This document shows positions 1 to 8,402 of a DNA stretch of 49,127 nt, piece by piece. The DNA is taken from NCBI GenBank assembly GCA_020634935.1, contig JACKAT010000042.1, positions 1-49,127 on the forward strand, in the 5' to 3' direction. The DNA is from Anaerolineales bacterium. Its GTDB lineage: Bacteria > Chloroflexota > Anaerolineae > 4572-78 > J111. Every line of letters starts with the position of its first letter. Within the stretch, counting starts at the first letter, position 1. The position numbers and the translations under genes were made by a program. A model generated the notes under the pieces. That model was not told where the DNA came from. It saw only the letters and a list, made by a program, of their open reading frames with translations, and did no database searches.

Positions 1-3
1 GCA

Positions 4-1173
4 ATGATGCTAAACAGTACCCATCGCATATTAACCACCCACGCCGGCAGCCTGCCGCGACCGGCGTCCTTGATCGCGCTGCATACGGCCAAATTTGGCG
101 GCGCGAAAGTGGCGGAGGCGGCGCTGGCCCAGGCCGTTGAGACGGCCACGCGAGCGGTCATCGCCAAGCAGATGGAGGCCGGGATCGACATTATTAACAA
201 CGGCGAGGTGGGCCGCGAAAGTTTCTTCACCTACGTCCAGCACCGCATGACCGGGTTTGGCGGCGCCGGCACGCGACCGATTATGGCCGACCTGAGCCGC
301 TATCCGGGCAGTTTGGAGCGCCGCCGTCAAGCGATGGGTACAGATGACCGGGTCGATCTACTCAAAGCGCCCAAAGCCATCGGCCCGGTCAGCTACGTTA
401 ATGCCACGCCGATTGAGCAGGAATGTCGCCAACTGCAACACCTGCTGGCCGAAACCGGGAATGGTTACAGCCAGGTCTTTATGTCCGCGCCGTCGCCCGG
501 CATTATCGCCGCCGGCATGCAGAATGACTACTACAATGACCTGGAGGCGTACATCGACGCCATCGCCGAGGCGCTGCGCACCGAATACACCACCATTGCC
601 GATGCCGGCTTCGTGCTGCAGATCGACGCGCCGGATATGGCCCTGGAACGGCACACCCTGTTTCAGGACAAGCCCCTGGCCGATTTCCTGGCCTTCGTGC
701 GGCTGGTGGTAACGGCCATCAACCGGGCGCTGACCGGCATCCCCCGCGAGCAGGTCCGGCTGCATGTCTGCTGGGGCAACTACGAAGGCCCGCACGATTG
801 TGATGTGCCGCTGGCCGATATCTGGCCGGAGGTGTCGCAAATCAACGCCGGTGCGATCATGCTGTCGATGGCCAACCCCCGCCACGCTCACGAATACCGC
901 CTGTTTGAAGACCCCGCCTTTCTGGGCGACCGGCTGCTCGTCACCGGCGTCATCGACACCACGACCAACTACATCGAACACCCGGAAACCGTGGCCGACC
1001 GCCTGGAACGGGTGGCCCACGCCGTTGGCGATCCCCGCCGCATCATCGCCGGCACCGACTGCGGCTTCGAAACCGCCGCCGGCTCCAAGATGGTCGTTGA
1101 GGAGGTAGTCTGGGCCAAGCTGAGATCGCTAGCCAAAGGCGCGGAGATCGCGTCGAAAAGGTTGCTCGGGTAG
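4..1173 (+). CDS. MetE-like (cobalamin-independent methionine synthase family) methyltransferase
   Basis: This 389-residue protein resembles the C-terminal catalytic barrel of cobalamin-independent methionine synthase (UROD/MetE-like superfamily). It opens with the family-typical TTHAGSLPRP (residues 11-20). It carries HVC at 254-256 within LHVCWGN and a late Cys in GTDCGF (C353), matching the His/Cys/Cys zinc ligands of the family. At about half the length of full MetE it lacks the N-terminal barrel, so it probably belongs to the stand-alone group that moves methyl or alkyl groups between thiols. The usual glutamate ligand just before NPRH is not obvious here (MLSMANPRH). Two adjacent ATGs (4 and 7) can start it. 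The window begins too close to show a ribosome site. Substrate unknown; no methionine genes are nearby. Confidence 0.8.
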   Translation: MMLNSTHRILTTHAGSLPRPASLIALHTAKFGGAKVAEAALAQAVETATRAVIAKQMEAGIDIINNGEVGRESFFTYVQHRMTGFGGAGTRPIMADLSRYPGSLERRRQAMGTDDRVDLLKAPKAIGPVSYVNATPIEQECRQLQHLLAETGNGYSQVFMSAPSPGIIAAGMQNDYYNDLEAYIDAIAEALRTEYTTIADAGFVLQIDAPDMALERHTLFQDKPLADFLAFVRLVVTAINRALTGIPREQVRLHVCWGNYEGPHDCDVPLADIWPEVSQINAGAIMLSMANPRHAHEYRLFEDPAFLGDRLLVTGVIDTTTNYIEHPETVADRLERVAHAVGDPRRIIAGTDCGFETAAGSKMVVEEVVWAKLRSLAKGAEIASKRLLG

Positions 1174-1222
1174 ACAGCACGGCTAAAAATCGTAAAATAA
1201 ATGACGACGATGGTCGATGAGT

Positions 1223-1281
1223 GGAGATAAGGAGATAGGGAGATTGTCTTTTCGGGCTTAATCTCCCAATCTCTAATCTCC
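1223..1281. repeat. GGAGAT-rich inverted repeat
   Basis: The left arm (1223-1245) is built of GGAGAT steps and the right arm (1260-1281) is its complement (AATCTCC steps), separated by about 14 bases. A related arrangement occurs at 30010-30078. It can fold as a hairpin downstream of the MetE-like gene and may act in termination, but it has no T tract. Confidence 0.6.
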
Positions 1282-1298
1282 ATAAGGCATGTTCAAGC

Positions 1299-1518
1299 TA
1301 ATTAACCTGAGTTCGATAATTAAAGCTGAGCATGTCATTTCGGAGGCGGAGAAATCCCTCGGACATTCCCATAAATTAAGCCTTTGCCGGAGAAAAATGG
1401 GCGTTGTCGCTTTAAATTTTTCCCGCCAGAGCCCTTTTCATTGTATTGTCACCGGGATTTCTCCGCTAGCGCTCCGAAATGACATGACGTACATCTATTT
1501 CCGAACTCAGGTTAATTA
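1299..1518. repeat. nested palindromic MITE-like element
   Basis: The outer arms TAATTAACCTGAGTTCG (1299-1315) and its exact complement (1502-1518) enclose a second perfect pair, CATGTCATTTCGGAG (1331-1345) with 1472-1486, and a third, GCGGAGAAATCCC, pairing with 1454-1466. The CATGTCATTTCG theme recurs at 45387-45488. No transposase is present. The only reading frame inside is a by-product of the palindrome. With the preceding hairpin this accounts for the 368-base gap between 1173 and 1542. Confidence 0.75.
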
Positions 1519-1541
1519 AATTTCATTCTTAAGTTACACCA

Positions 1542-3800
1542 ATGACCACTGACAAACTGGAATGGCTGCCCCTATCCACCCCAACCCCGCCGCCAAAGAA
1601 ACAACTCTCCGCGGGCGAGTTACCCTGTCCTACCTGCGGCTGGCCCATTGCCTCCAATATCGACACCTGCCCCCACTGCGGGCGCTCGCGTGACGCCGCC
1701 CCGACCGGCGATATCCTGGCGACGTTGGGTCTCGAACTGCCGCCGCCGGTGATTGAAGCCGTGACGGTTCCGGCGGATTGGTACAGACCGGACGCGCCGC
1801 TGTCGCCGCCGGGGCTGTACCAACTCCGGCTGCAAGCGGAGCGGCTGCGGGTGACGACCGGCTTCGACCGGCTGATCTGTCTGGACGACATCAGCGTCGA
1901 TCACTACCAGCACCAGCTCGACGCCGCGCTGCGAGTACTGCGCGATATGCGCGGGCGGGCTTTGCTGGCCGACGAGGTGGGGCTGGGCAAAACCATCGAG
2001 GCCGGGATTGTCATGAAGGAGCTGCTCGAGCGTGGGCTGGTCAACAGCGTGCTCGTCATCACCCCGGCGTCGCTGACCTGGCAGTGGCAGGAAGAAATGA
2101 CCGCTAAATTCCACGAGTCGTTTGAGGTGCTCGAAGACCTCAGCCAGTGGCCCGACGCCCCCGTCGAGAACCAACCCGCCCGTTACATCATCTCGCTAAG
2201 CCGGGCCAAATCGGCGCAATGGGCCGAGCGGCTGCTGAGCCGCAGTTACGATCTGCTGATCATCGATGAAGCCCACAAGTTGAAAAATCATCGCACCGCC
2301 GCCTACAAATTCGTCAATCAAATTCGCAAGCAGTATGTGTTGATGCTGACCGCCACCCCGGTTCACAACCATCTGCTGGAACTGTACAACCTGATTACCA
2401 TCCTGCGCCCCGGCCACTTAGGCACGCGCCGGGCATTTCGAGACAACTTCATCAAACGGGCCGAACCCCGTTACACCGCCCGCATCGTGTACAGCCATAC
2501 CCCGCCGCTGCCCTATTTGCGTCTCACCGGTCAGGAACGCCGCGACGCGCTGGCCCAAGGCCAAACTGACCGGATTTACCAACGCACCACCGACATCAAC
2601 GACCTGCCCAACCTGCGGCTTGATCGGCGTGGGCGGCGGGCCGTGCAAACCATCGAATCGCTGCTGGCCGACGGCTACGAGGTCATTGACTTTGAAGCGA
2701 TCCGGCCCACCTTCTGGCAGGGCTACAGCTTTGTCTGCGTCCTCAACCTGACCGAGGCCGCCCTGGAAGCCCGCCAAAAGCGCAAGCCGGTGACGCCGGA
2801 CAACCCGGCGGCGCTGCGCCAACTGCTGCGCGAGGTGATGGTTCGCAACCGGCGCAGCAGCGTGGGCGTCAAATTTCCGCCGCGCCGGGCCGCGATTTAC
2901 GCCTTCGATCTGACCCCGCCGGAGCGCCAACTGTACGATACGATGACCATCTACATCCGGCAGGAACTGCGCCAGTCGACCGACCTCTCGCGCGGGGCGC
3001 TGCAAATGAGCTTGATGAGCCTGCAAAAGCAGCTATGCTCCAGCCCGGCCGCCGCCGCTCGCTCGCTGCAAAGCCTGGTCGATCGCCGGCCCGACGACCC
3101 CCGCCTGGCCGAGGCGCTGGTGCTGGCCTGGGGCATTCGACAGAGCCGCAAGCTGGTGGCGACGCTCGATCTGCTGGCGCAGTATCCCGGCAAATTCCTC
3201 ATCTTCACCGATTATCTGCCCACGCTGGAACTGCTGGTCAAAGAACTGAACCAGGCCGGGATCGAGACGGTCGCCTTTCACGGCGGCTTACCGGCGCTGG
3301 ATCGCCTGGAAACGGTCCGCCGCTTCCGCGACTCGGCCCGGGTGATGGTCAGCACCCAATCCGGCAGCGAGGGCCACAACCTGCAATTTTGCCACCAACT
3401 GATCAATTACGATCTGCCCTGGAACCCGATGCGCATCGAGCAGCGCGTCGGCCGCCTGCACCGCCTGGGGCAGCAAGCCGACGTCTCGATATTCAATCTG
3501 TCGGCCAACAACACCATTGAAGCGTACATCCTGGATTTACTGGCCCGCAAAATCCGCATGTTCGAGCTGGTGATCGGCGAATTGGATCTAATTCTGGGTC
3601 AATCGGACGACGACCGCGGCTTTGAGCGCCGGATTGAAGCGGCCTGGGAAGAGAGCTTGACGGAAGCCGAACTGGCCCAACTGATCGCTCAATTGGATCA
3701 GATTCTCGGTCAGGCCCAAAGCGAGTACGACACGATCCGCTCGGCCTCCGATGAGCTGTCTGATTTGCTTGAGGCTATGGACGAGGTCAGGCCGCCGTGA
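1542..3800 (+). CDS. SNF2-family (HepA/RapA-like) helicase with N-terminal zinc ribbon
   Basis: A 752-residue SNF2-type ATPase. It starts with a CxxC...CxxC zinc ribbon (C29, C32, C43, C46). Walker A lies in DEVGLGKT (144-151), the DEAH box at 242-245 and motif III LTATP near 269-273. The C-terminal helicase half includes TQSGSEGHNLQ and the motif VI region RIEQRVGRLHRLGQ (about 631-644), followed by an acidic helical tail. Such proteins translocate on duplex nucleic acid and remodel bound protein; RapA homologues recycle RNA polymerase and others serve in defence islands. The zinc ribbon and the translationally coupled partner (stop and start overlap by 4 bases) set this one apart. The family is certain; the cellular role is not known. 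Confidence 0.9.
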   Translation: MTTDKLEWLPLSTPTPPPKKQLSAGELPCPTCGWPIASNIDTCPHCGRSRDAAPTGDILATLGLELPPPVIEAVTVPADWYRPDAPLSPPGLYQLRLQAERLRVTTGFDRLICLDDISVDHYQHQLDAALRVLRDMRGRALLADEVGLGKTIEAGIVMKELLERGLVNSVLVITPASLTWQWQEEMTAKFHESFEVLEDLSQWPDAPVENQPARYIISLSRAKSAQWAERLLSRSYDLLIIDEAHKLKNHRTAAYKFVNQIRKQYVLMLTATPVHNHLLELYNLITILRPGHLGTRRAFRDNFIKRAEPRYTARIVYSHTPPLPYLRLTGQERRDALAQGQTDRIYQRTTDINDLPNLRLDRRGRRAVQTIESLLADGYEVIDFEAIRPTFWQGYSFVCVLNLTEAALEARQKRKPVTPDNPAALRQLLREVMVRNRRSSVGVKFPPRRAAIYAFDLTPPERQLYDTMTIYIRQELRQSTDLSRGALQMSLMSLQKQLCSSPAAAARSLQSLVDRRPDDPRLAEALVLAWGIRQSRKLVATLDLLAQYPGKFLIFTDYLPTLELLVKELNQAGIETVAFHGGLPALDRLETVRRFRDSARVMVSTQSGSEGHNLQFCHQLINYDLPWNPMRIEQRVGRLHRLGQQADVSIFNLSANNTIEAYILDLLARKIRMFELVIGELDLILGQSDDDRGFERRIEAAWEESLTEAELAQLIAQLDQILGQAQSEYDTIRSASDELSDLLEAMDEVRPP

Positions 3801-4918
3801 CCACAATCCCTCCCTCTTCGATGCGAGCCTTTGCCGAGGCTTTTTTTACCCATTTTGGCGCACCCATCGAGGCCGGGCCGGACGAACTCATCGTCGAACT
3901 GCCGGACCCCTTGGCCGCGCACTTTGGCCGACCGCGGCTGTATCTGGTCTTACCCACTGGCCACGACAAACCCCGCGATCTCTCGCCGCACGAAGATGTG
4001 CTAGTCTATGGCAGCCGCATTTTTGAGCGGATGCTGGCTCTCCTCGATGGCCAGGGCGAACTGGCCCGGCTGGCTTACCCTCGGCAGGTGGCGGTGACGC
4101 TGGCAACGGAACTGAAGCCATCGCTGCGGCGGCCTGTATTCCGGCTGGTCGAGACGGCCGTTGACCGCCGGCAGCCGTGGGTCCAGATTTTCAATTTTCG
4201 GGTGACCTATCGCTCTGATGAAAAAGAGGAGATGTTTGAAACCATCGTGTTGGACGCCAACGGCCGGCCCGATCCGGCGGCGGAAGCGCTCATTCGATCC
4301 ACGGCCCCTTTAGCCGACCCGCCTGGACTATTGCCCGACCTCGAGCCACAGCCGGAACAGGCCGCCGCGCTCATGCGCCAGCGCGCCGCCGGCCACGCCG
4401 CCGAGTTGCAGCAGTCGATGCAGGCGCGGCTAGAGAAGGTGTTATTGCGGTTGACCGGCTTCTACCGGCGGCTGATGGCCGAAATCGACGCCGGCCAGCC
4501 GGACCAAGACGAACAGGCCCGAGCCGACTTGCAGCAGGAACTCGACCGTAAAATCGCCGACGAACTGGAACGACACCAACTCAACCTCACCCTGACGCCG
4601 ATCAGTATGGCCGTGGCCTTACTGCCTTCCGTTCATTACCGGCTGGCGATAGACGATCCAGCCCGCCCCGATCCGGCGCACCCCCTCACCGGCTCGGAAC
4701 GACGGGCCACCCCTTATGAGGGATCGCCGCCGGTCGTTAACGCCGTTGATCCGCTCTCACGGCAGTGGAGCCGGTATCGCTGGCACGTTGTGCCTCATGA
4801 CGATTACACGATCTACCTTGGCCACCACTGGTTGTGGGGGACAGCCGTCCTGGTCTTGGACTACAACGGGACGGTGTTACACCGGCAGCAGGTTGGCTGG
4901 GTGGGATCGTCGCATTAA
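3797..4918 (+). CDS. uncharacterised coiled-coil partner of the SNF2 helicase
   Basis: A 373-residue protein I do not recognise. It begins with GTG at 3797, overlapping the helicase stop by four bases, which points to translational coupling and a shared job. The N-terminal half is alpha/beta and includes FNFRVTYRSDEKEE near 133-146. Residues about 190-270 are rich in Ala, Glu, Gln and Arg with heptad-like spacing and probably form a coiled coil. The C-terminus is aromatic and beta-rich. No catalytic motif, signal peptide or membrane segment is seen. It could be a detached version of the regulatory tail of longer RapA-like proteins; that is inference only. Confidence 0.75.
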   Translation: MTTIPPSSMRAFAEAFFTHFGAPIEAGPDELIVELPDPLAAHFGRPRLYLVLPTGHDKPRDLSPHEDVLVYGSRIFERMLALLDGQGELARLAYPRQVAVTLATELKPSLRRPVFRLVETAVDRRQPWVQIFNFRVTYRSDEKEEMFETIVLDANGRPDPAAEALIRSTAPLADPPGLLPDLEPQPEQAAALMRQRAAGHAAELQQSMQARLEKVLLRLTGFYRRLMAEIDAGQPDQDEQARADLQQELDRKIADELERHQLNLTLTPISMAVALLPSVHYRLAIDDPARPDPAHPLTGSERRATPYEGSPPVVNAVDPLSRQWSRYRWHVVPHDDYTIYLGHHWLWGTAVLVLDYNGTVLHRQQVGWVGSSH

Positions 4919-5023
4919 CAAATGGTTCGCCGTTAGGCCCCTTTTACTCTTGTCTTTCCTATGATATACTTAAACTACTTCCAACTTTTTTCTAACCGTT
5001 CCCAAGAGGCTCTAAGGTAATTT

Positions 5024-5788
5024 ATGCTCACAGCCATCACCCATCGACCTGCCCCTGCCTTGAATCAGTGCGAACTCACCTTTCTCTCGGCCCAAGTTAT
5101 CGACATCGACCAAGCCAACCGCCAGCACGCCGCATATTGTGATCTACTGCGGCAATGTGGCGCGGAGGTCATCACCCTGGATAAAAACCTTCATATGCCC
5201 GACAGCGTCTTTGTTGAGGATACCGCCCTGGTTCTGGACGAAATCGCTATTATCACGTCGATGGGGGCCGTCTCGCGCCGGGCCGAAACCGCCGCCATCG
5301 AAACCGAACTGGCTCATTACAGACCGATCAGCCGCCTCTGCCGGCCGGCTCAGGTTGAAGGCGGCGACGTCCTCCGCATCGGTCACACGCTGTACGTGGG
5401 CCTATCGACGCGAACCAACGCCGCCGGAGTTAAAGCCCTGGCCGAGCTGGTCGCGCCGTATGGCTATGAGGTCATCGGCGTCAGCGTCACCGGCTGCTTA
5501 CATCTTAAAACCGGCTGCACCGCCCTGGACGACCGGACGCTTTTGCTCAACCCCAACTGGATCGATCCTGCTCCGCTCGCCGGCTTTGAGCAGATTCCCG
5601 TCCCGGAGGCTGAACCCTTCGCGGCCAATATCTTGCGCATTGGTCAAACCATCTGTCTGCATGCCGGTTTCACTCAAACCGGGGCATTACTCGATCAACG
5701 GGGTTATCAGCTCGAAGTCGTCGATATTTCTGAATTCCTGAAAGCGGAGGCCGGGCTAACGTGTATGAGTTTAATCTTCAACAGCTAA
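5024..5788 (+). CDS. dimethylarginine dimethylaminohydrolase / arginine deiminase-related amidinotransferase-fold hydrolase
   Basis: This 254-residue protein has the guanidino-modifying (amidinotransferase) fold of DDAH. DDAH turns methylated arginines into citrulline and methylamines. Diagnostic pieces are MPDSVFVEDTALV (acidic substrate-binding residues), CLHLKTGCTAL with the catalytic His, and a C-terminal LTCMSL with the nucleophilic Cys near the end. The length fits bacterial DDAH. An AAGG-type ribosome site precedes ATG 5024. The next gene is an M20 peptidase, so the pair may salvage modified amino acids or peptides, although a repeat-filled gap separates them. Related arginine deiminases are an alternative but are usually about 400 residues. 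Confidence 0.85.
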   Translation: MLTAITHRPAPALNQCELTFLSAQVIDIDQANRQHAAYCDLLRQCGAEVITLDKNLHMPDSVFVEDTALVLDEIAIITSMGAVSRRAETAAIETELAHYRPISRLCRPAQVEGGDVLRIGHTLYVGLSTRTNAAGVKALAELVAPYGYEVIGVSVTGCLHLKTGCTALDDRTLLLNPNWIDPAPLAGFEQIPVPEAEPFAANILRIGQTICLHAGFTQTGALLDQRGYQLEVVDISEFLKAEAGLTCMSLIFNS

Positions 5789-5792
5789 CGCC

Positions 5793-6019
5793 ACCTGGTG
5801 ACAGTCGCTTTTGAGACGACACCGACAATCAAAATTTATCGGAGCGACGAAGCTTGCTTTGTCATCCAGGCAGGGTCAAAGTAAACTTTGACGCTCCAAG
5901 ACTCTATTTTCAAGGGAGTGAGACAGAACCTCGGTACAGCAACGACAATGAAAATATCCGTAGGACAAACTTAAGTTTGTCCTACAGCTCTTATTTTCAG
6001 AGGAGCGTCACCGGGTGAC
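5793..6019. repeat. tandem modular stem-loop cassettes (copies A and B)
   Basis: The 267-base gap after the DDAH gene is almost all repeat. Copy A has a core at 5841-5897 (GGAGCG...CGCTCC ends, with the inner palindrome GTCAAAGTAAACTTTGAC) and ends in TATTTTCAAGGGAG. Copy B starts with the shared ACGACAATGAAAAT flank near 5943, carries a different core palindrome (GTAGGACAAAC...GTTTGTCCTAC, 5960-5985), and ends in the same TATTTTCAGAGGAG flank. GGTGACAGTC-type ends (5797 on; GGGTGAC near 6013-6019) frame the pair. The family recurs at 8403-8533 and, as bare cores, at 29767-29790 and 34098-34145. Confidence 0.75.
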
Positions 6020-6055
6020 TAAGCGGGTCAGCAAAGACAAATTAAGGAGATAATA

Positions 6056-7255
6056 GTGATCGTAACCAAACAAGCCCTGGTTCAATCCCTATCAGAAGAC
6101 CTTATTCTGGAATTAACCAGCCGGTTGGTCGCCATTCCCACGCCGAACCCGCCAGGCCAGGAAAAAGCCTGCGCCGACTTTATCGCCGATACCTTGCAGG
6201 GGTGGGGCGTCGAGGTGGAACGCGTGTTTGAACCCGATCGAGAGCGGCCTCAGGTGGTGGCCTGGCAGCGCGGCTCCGGCGCCGGGCCGACGGTGATCAT
6301 CAACGCCCACATGGATACGGTTGGCGAAGGCCGGCGGGATGATTGGCGCTTTCCACCCTTCCAGGTCACGCGGCAAGGCAGCCGGTTGTATGGACGAGGC
6401 GCTTGTGATATGAAAGGGTCTCTAGCGATCAATATGGCGATTATGAAAACACTCCAAGAAGCGAAAACCGCCTTTCCGGGGACGCTTATGTTTCAAGCCG
6501 TCATGGGCGAGGAGATGGACGAACCAGGCACTCGCACCCTGCTTCAACAAGGCTACACCGGCGACTACGCGATCGTCCTGGAGCCGACCGATCTCCGCAT
6601 CGGCCCGGCCAGCCGGGGGGTGTGCTGGTACAAAATCACGCTGACCGGCCCCGCCGTCCACTGCGGGTTGGCCGCGCCTGACGCGCCTGATGTGATGGCC
6701 CACTTTGCGACGATAGCCACTGCCTTGGCTGAGTATCATCAGCGTATCGCTCGCCAAACCCACCCGCTATCACCCAACCCAAGCTGCCGGATCACCGACG
6801 TTCAGGCTGGCGAGGCTCATAACAGCACGGTGGGTCGCTGCGAATTCATTATCGACCGGCGAATGCTGCCGGGTGAAACACCGGAACAGATCGCCGCTGA
6901 ACTGCAAGAAATTTTGGTCCGGCATAGTCATCCCGAAATTGAAACCCACCTCGCCTTCATCGAGTGGAACGAACCGGTCGAAACATCACTCGATTCGCCC
7001 TTGATCGACGCCTTAAAGCACAACATCAAAACCATCGGGGGGCGTACGCCGGAAATTTGGGGGCCGCCCTATGGCAGCGATGTCCGTAACTTTATTTATG
7101 ATGCCGGCATTCCATCCGTTAATTTTGGCGCTGGCGATTATCGCGTTTGTCACCAGCCCAATGAGTTCGTCGAAGTTGACGATTTGATGACTTGTGCCCG
7201 GATTGTGCTGGGGACCGTAATTGATTTGCTGCAACCCAACTCGGCGTTGGGGTAA
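6056..7255 (+). CDS. M20 family metallopeptidase (ArgE/DapE/ACY1-type)
   Basis: A 399-residue dinuclear-zinc amidohydrolase of the M20 family, which removes acyl groups or hydrolyses small peptides. Visible zinc and catalytic elements are AHMDTVGEG (H85, D87), GACDMKG (D118), GEEMDEPG (catalytic pair E152/E153) and the late HQPNEF histidine. The central dimerisation domain, about residues 190-300, contains the usual HCG/HNS-type segments. The start is GTG 6056, chosen because AAGGAGA lies at 6044-6050. The substrate (acetyl-ornithine, succinyl-diaminopimelate, a carbamoyl or peptide compound) cannot be told from sequence. Confidence 0.85.
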   Translation: MIVTKQALVQSLSEDLILELTSRLVAIPTPNPPGQEKACADFIADTLQGWGVEVERVFEPDRERPQVVAWQRGSGAGPTVIINAHMDTVGEGRRDDWRFPPFQVTRQGSRLYGRGACDMKGSLAINMAIMKTLQEAKTAFPGTLMFQAVMGEEMDEPGTRTLLQQGYTGDYAIVLEPTDLRIGPASRGVCWYKITLTGPAVHCGLAAPDAPDVMAHFATIATALAEYHQRIARQTHPLSPNPSCRITDVQAGEAHNSTVGRCEFIIDRRMLPGETPEQIAAELQEILVRHSHPEIETHLAFIEWNEPVETSLDSPLIDALKHNIKTIGGRTPEIWGPPYGSDVRNFIYDAGIPSVNFGAGDYRVCHQPNEFVEVDDLMTCARIVLGTVIDLLQPNSALG

Positions 7256-7317
7256 ATCTCACCTCTGGCCGGATACACTGACCTCATTCCGGAGTCGCCG
7301 TATGTTTCTACGCGTTT

Positions 7318-7345
7318 TCTCAGCTTAGTCTCAGCTTGGTCTCAG
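7318..7345 (+). promoter_or_regulatory. three TCTCAG direct repeats phased at 11 bp
   Basis: TCTCAG occurs at 7318, 7329 and 7340, exactly one helical turn apart, 140 bases ahead of the HtrA-like gene. A looser TCTCAA follows at 7364. OmpR/PhoB-family regulators bind tandem half-sites at this spacing, so this is a probable activator site for the protease gene. The factor is not in the immediate vicinity. Confidence 0.6.
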
Positions 7346-7403
7346 AAAAACGTGTTAAAGTTGTCTCAACCGTGAGTTTGAAAATCAGATATCTATTCAG
7401 CAG

Positions 7404-7454
7404 CGCAGGTGACTGGCCCTTTATCGCTGCGGACCCAAGCGCCAGTCACCTGAG
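7404..7454. repeat. inverted repeat, GGTGACTGGC arms
   Basis: CAGGTGACTGGC (7406-7417) pairs perfectly with GCCAGTCACCTG (7441-7452) around a 23-base loop just upstream of the HtrA-like gene. It shares the CAGGTGAC theme with the elements at 20298-20400 and 28631-28678. Confidence 0.6.
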
Positions 7455-7484
7455 CAGCTACAAATTTAGTTCCTCTGAGTAAAC

Positions 7485-8324
7485 ATGAGCGAATTACCGG
7501 CCTCACAATTAGACCGATGGCGGCAAGGTTTGCAGCGCGTACGCCCGCACCTATGGAGTGCGCTCTTGTTCGCGGCGGGTTTACTGGCGGCGTTTGGGGC
7601 GGTTCTACTTTACAATGTCATCTTTCCCCCACCAGCCCCGTTAACCCCCCATGATGTCGATGACTCGATTGCCCAAGCGTTTGCCTCGGCCACGCCGCCG
7701 CCGGCCTATTCCGCCAGCGTCTACCAGATCATATTACCTTCTCTGGTGTTAATTCAGGTAGAAATCCCTGATGAAGAGGACGAGACCAAATCCGGGTTGG
7801 GCAGCGGCGTTGTGATCGATGATCGCGGTCACATTCTGACCAGTTTGCACGTTGTAAAAGACGCTTCTAAAATTAAAGTCACCTTTGCCGACGGCACCGA
7901 GGCCGGCGCTCAAGCCACCATCGAGCAGCCGGAAAACGACATCGCCGTTTTAACCGCCGATCAACTGCCGGAACTTCTGGTGCCGGCCACATTGGGCAAT
8001 CCCAACGCTATGCATATCGGCGACGAGGCGTTCGTCGTCGGCCATCCACTAGGTTTGTATGGCTCGATGAGCGCGGGCGTCATCTCCGGTTTCGATCGCT
8101 CGTTCAAACCACCAGACAGCAACCAGCGCTTGCACGATTTAATCCAAATCGATGCTGCCGTCAATCCCGGTAACTCCGGTGGTCCTTTGCTTAACCGTCA
8201 AGGCCACGTCATCGGCATCGTCACCGCGCTGGCTAATCCCACTGAAGAAGATGTTTTTATCGGCATTGGCTTTGCTGTGCCGATTACCCTGGCCGGTCGA
8301 GCGGCCGGCGCACCGCCGTATTAG
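7485..8324 (+). CDS. membrane-anchored HtrA/DegP-like serine protease without PDZ domain
   Basis: A 279-residue trypsin-like protease. One membrane helix spans about residues 23-45. A short linker then leads to the protease domain with H122 (TSLHVV), D152 (ENDIAVL) and S231 (NPGNSGGPLL), a complete triad. The protein ends soon after the GIGFAVP segment that in HtrA leads into the PDZ domain, with an atypical tail (AGRAAGAPPY). It is therefore either a natural PDZ-less form or a gene cut by the repeat just downstream. The active site should face outside the membrane. Phased TCTCAG repeats upstream suggest control by an envelope-stress regulator of the OmpR family. Confidence 0.85.
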   Translation: MSELPASQLDRWRQGLQRVRPHLWSALLFAAGLLAAFGAVLLYNVIFPPPAPLTPHDVDDSIAQAFASATPPPAYSASVYQIILPSLVLIQVEIPDEEDETKSGLGSGVVIDDRGHILTSLHVVKDASKIKVTFADGTEAGAQATIEQPENDIAVLTADQLPELLVPATLGNPNAMHIGDEAFVVGHPLGLYGSMSAGVISGFDRSFKPPDSNQRLHDLIQIDAAVNPGNSGGPLLNRQGHVIGIVTALANPTEEDVFIGIGFAVPITLAGRAAGAPPY

Positions 8325-8402
8325 TGGTTTGGTTGGTTGATTTTTAACCGGCTATCTATCCAACTAGCTCCTATCCAACCAACTATTCAACTACCTAATC
8401 AA

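Noticed and set aside
1289..1519. 76-residue plus-strand reading frame
   Set aside because: It lies wholly inside the nested palindromic element and reads as translated inverted repeat.
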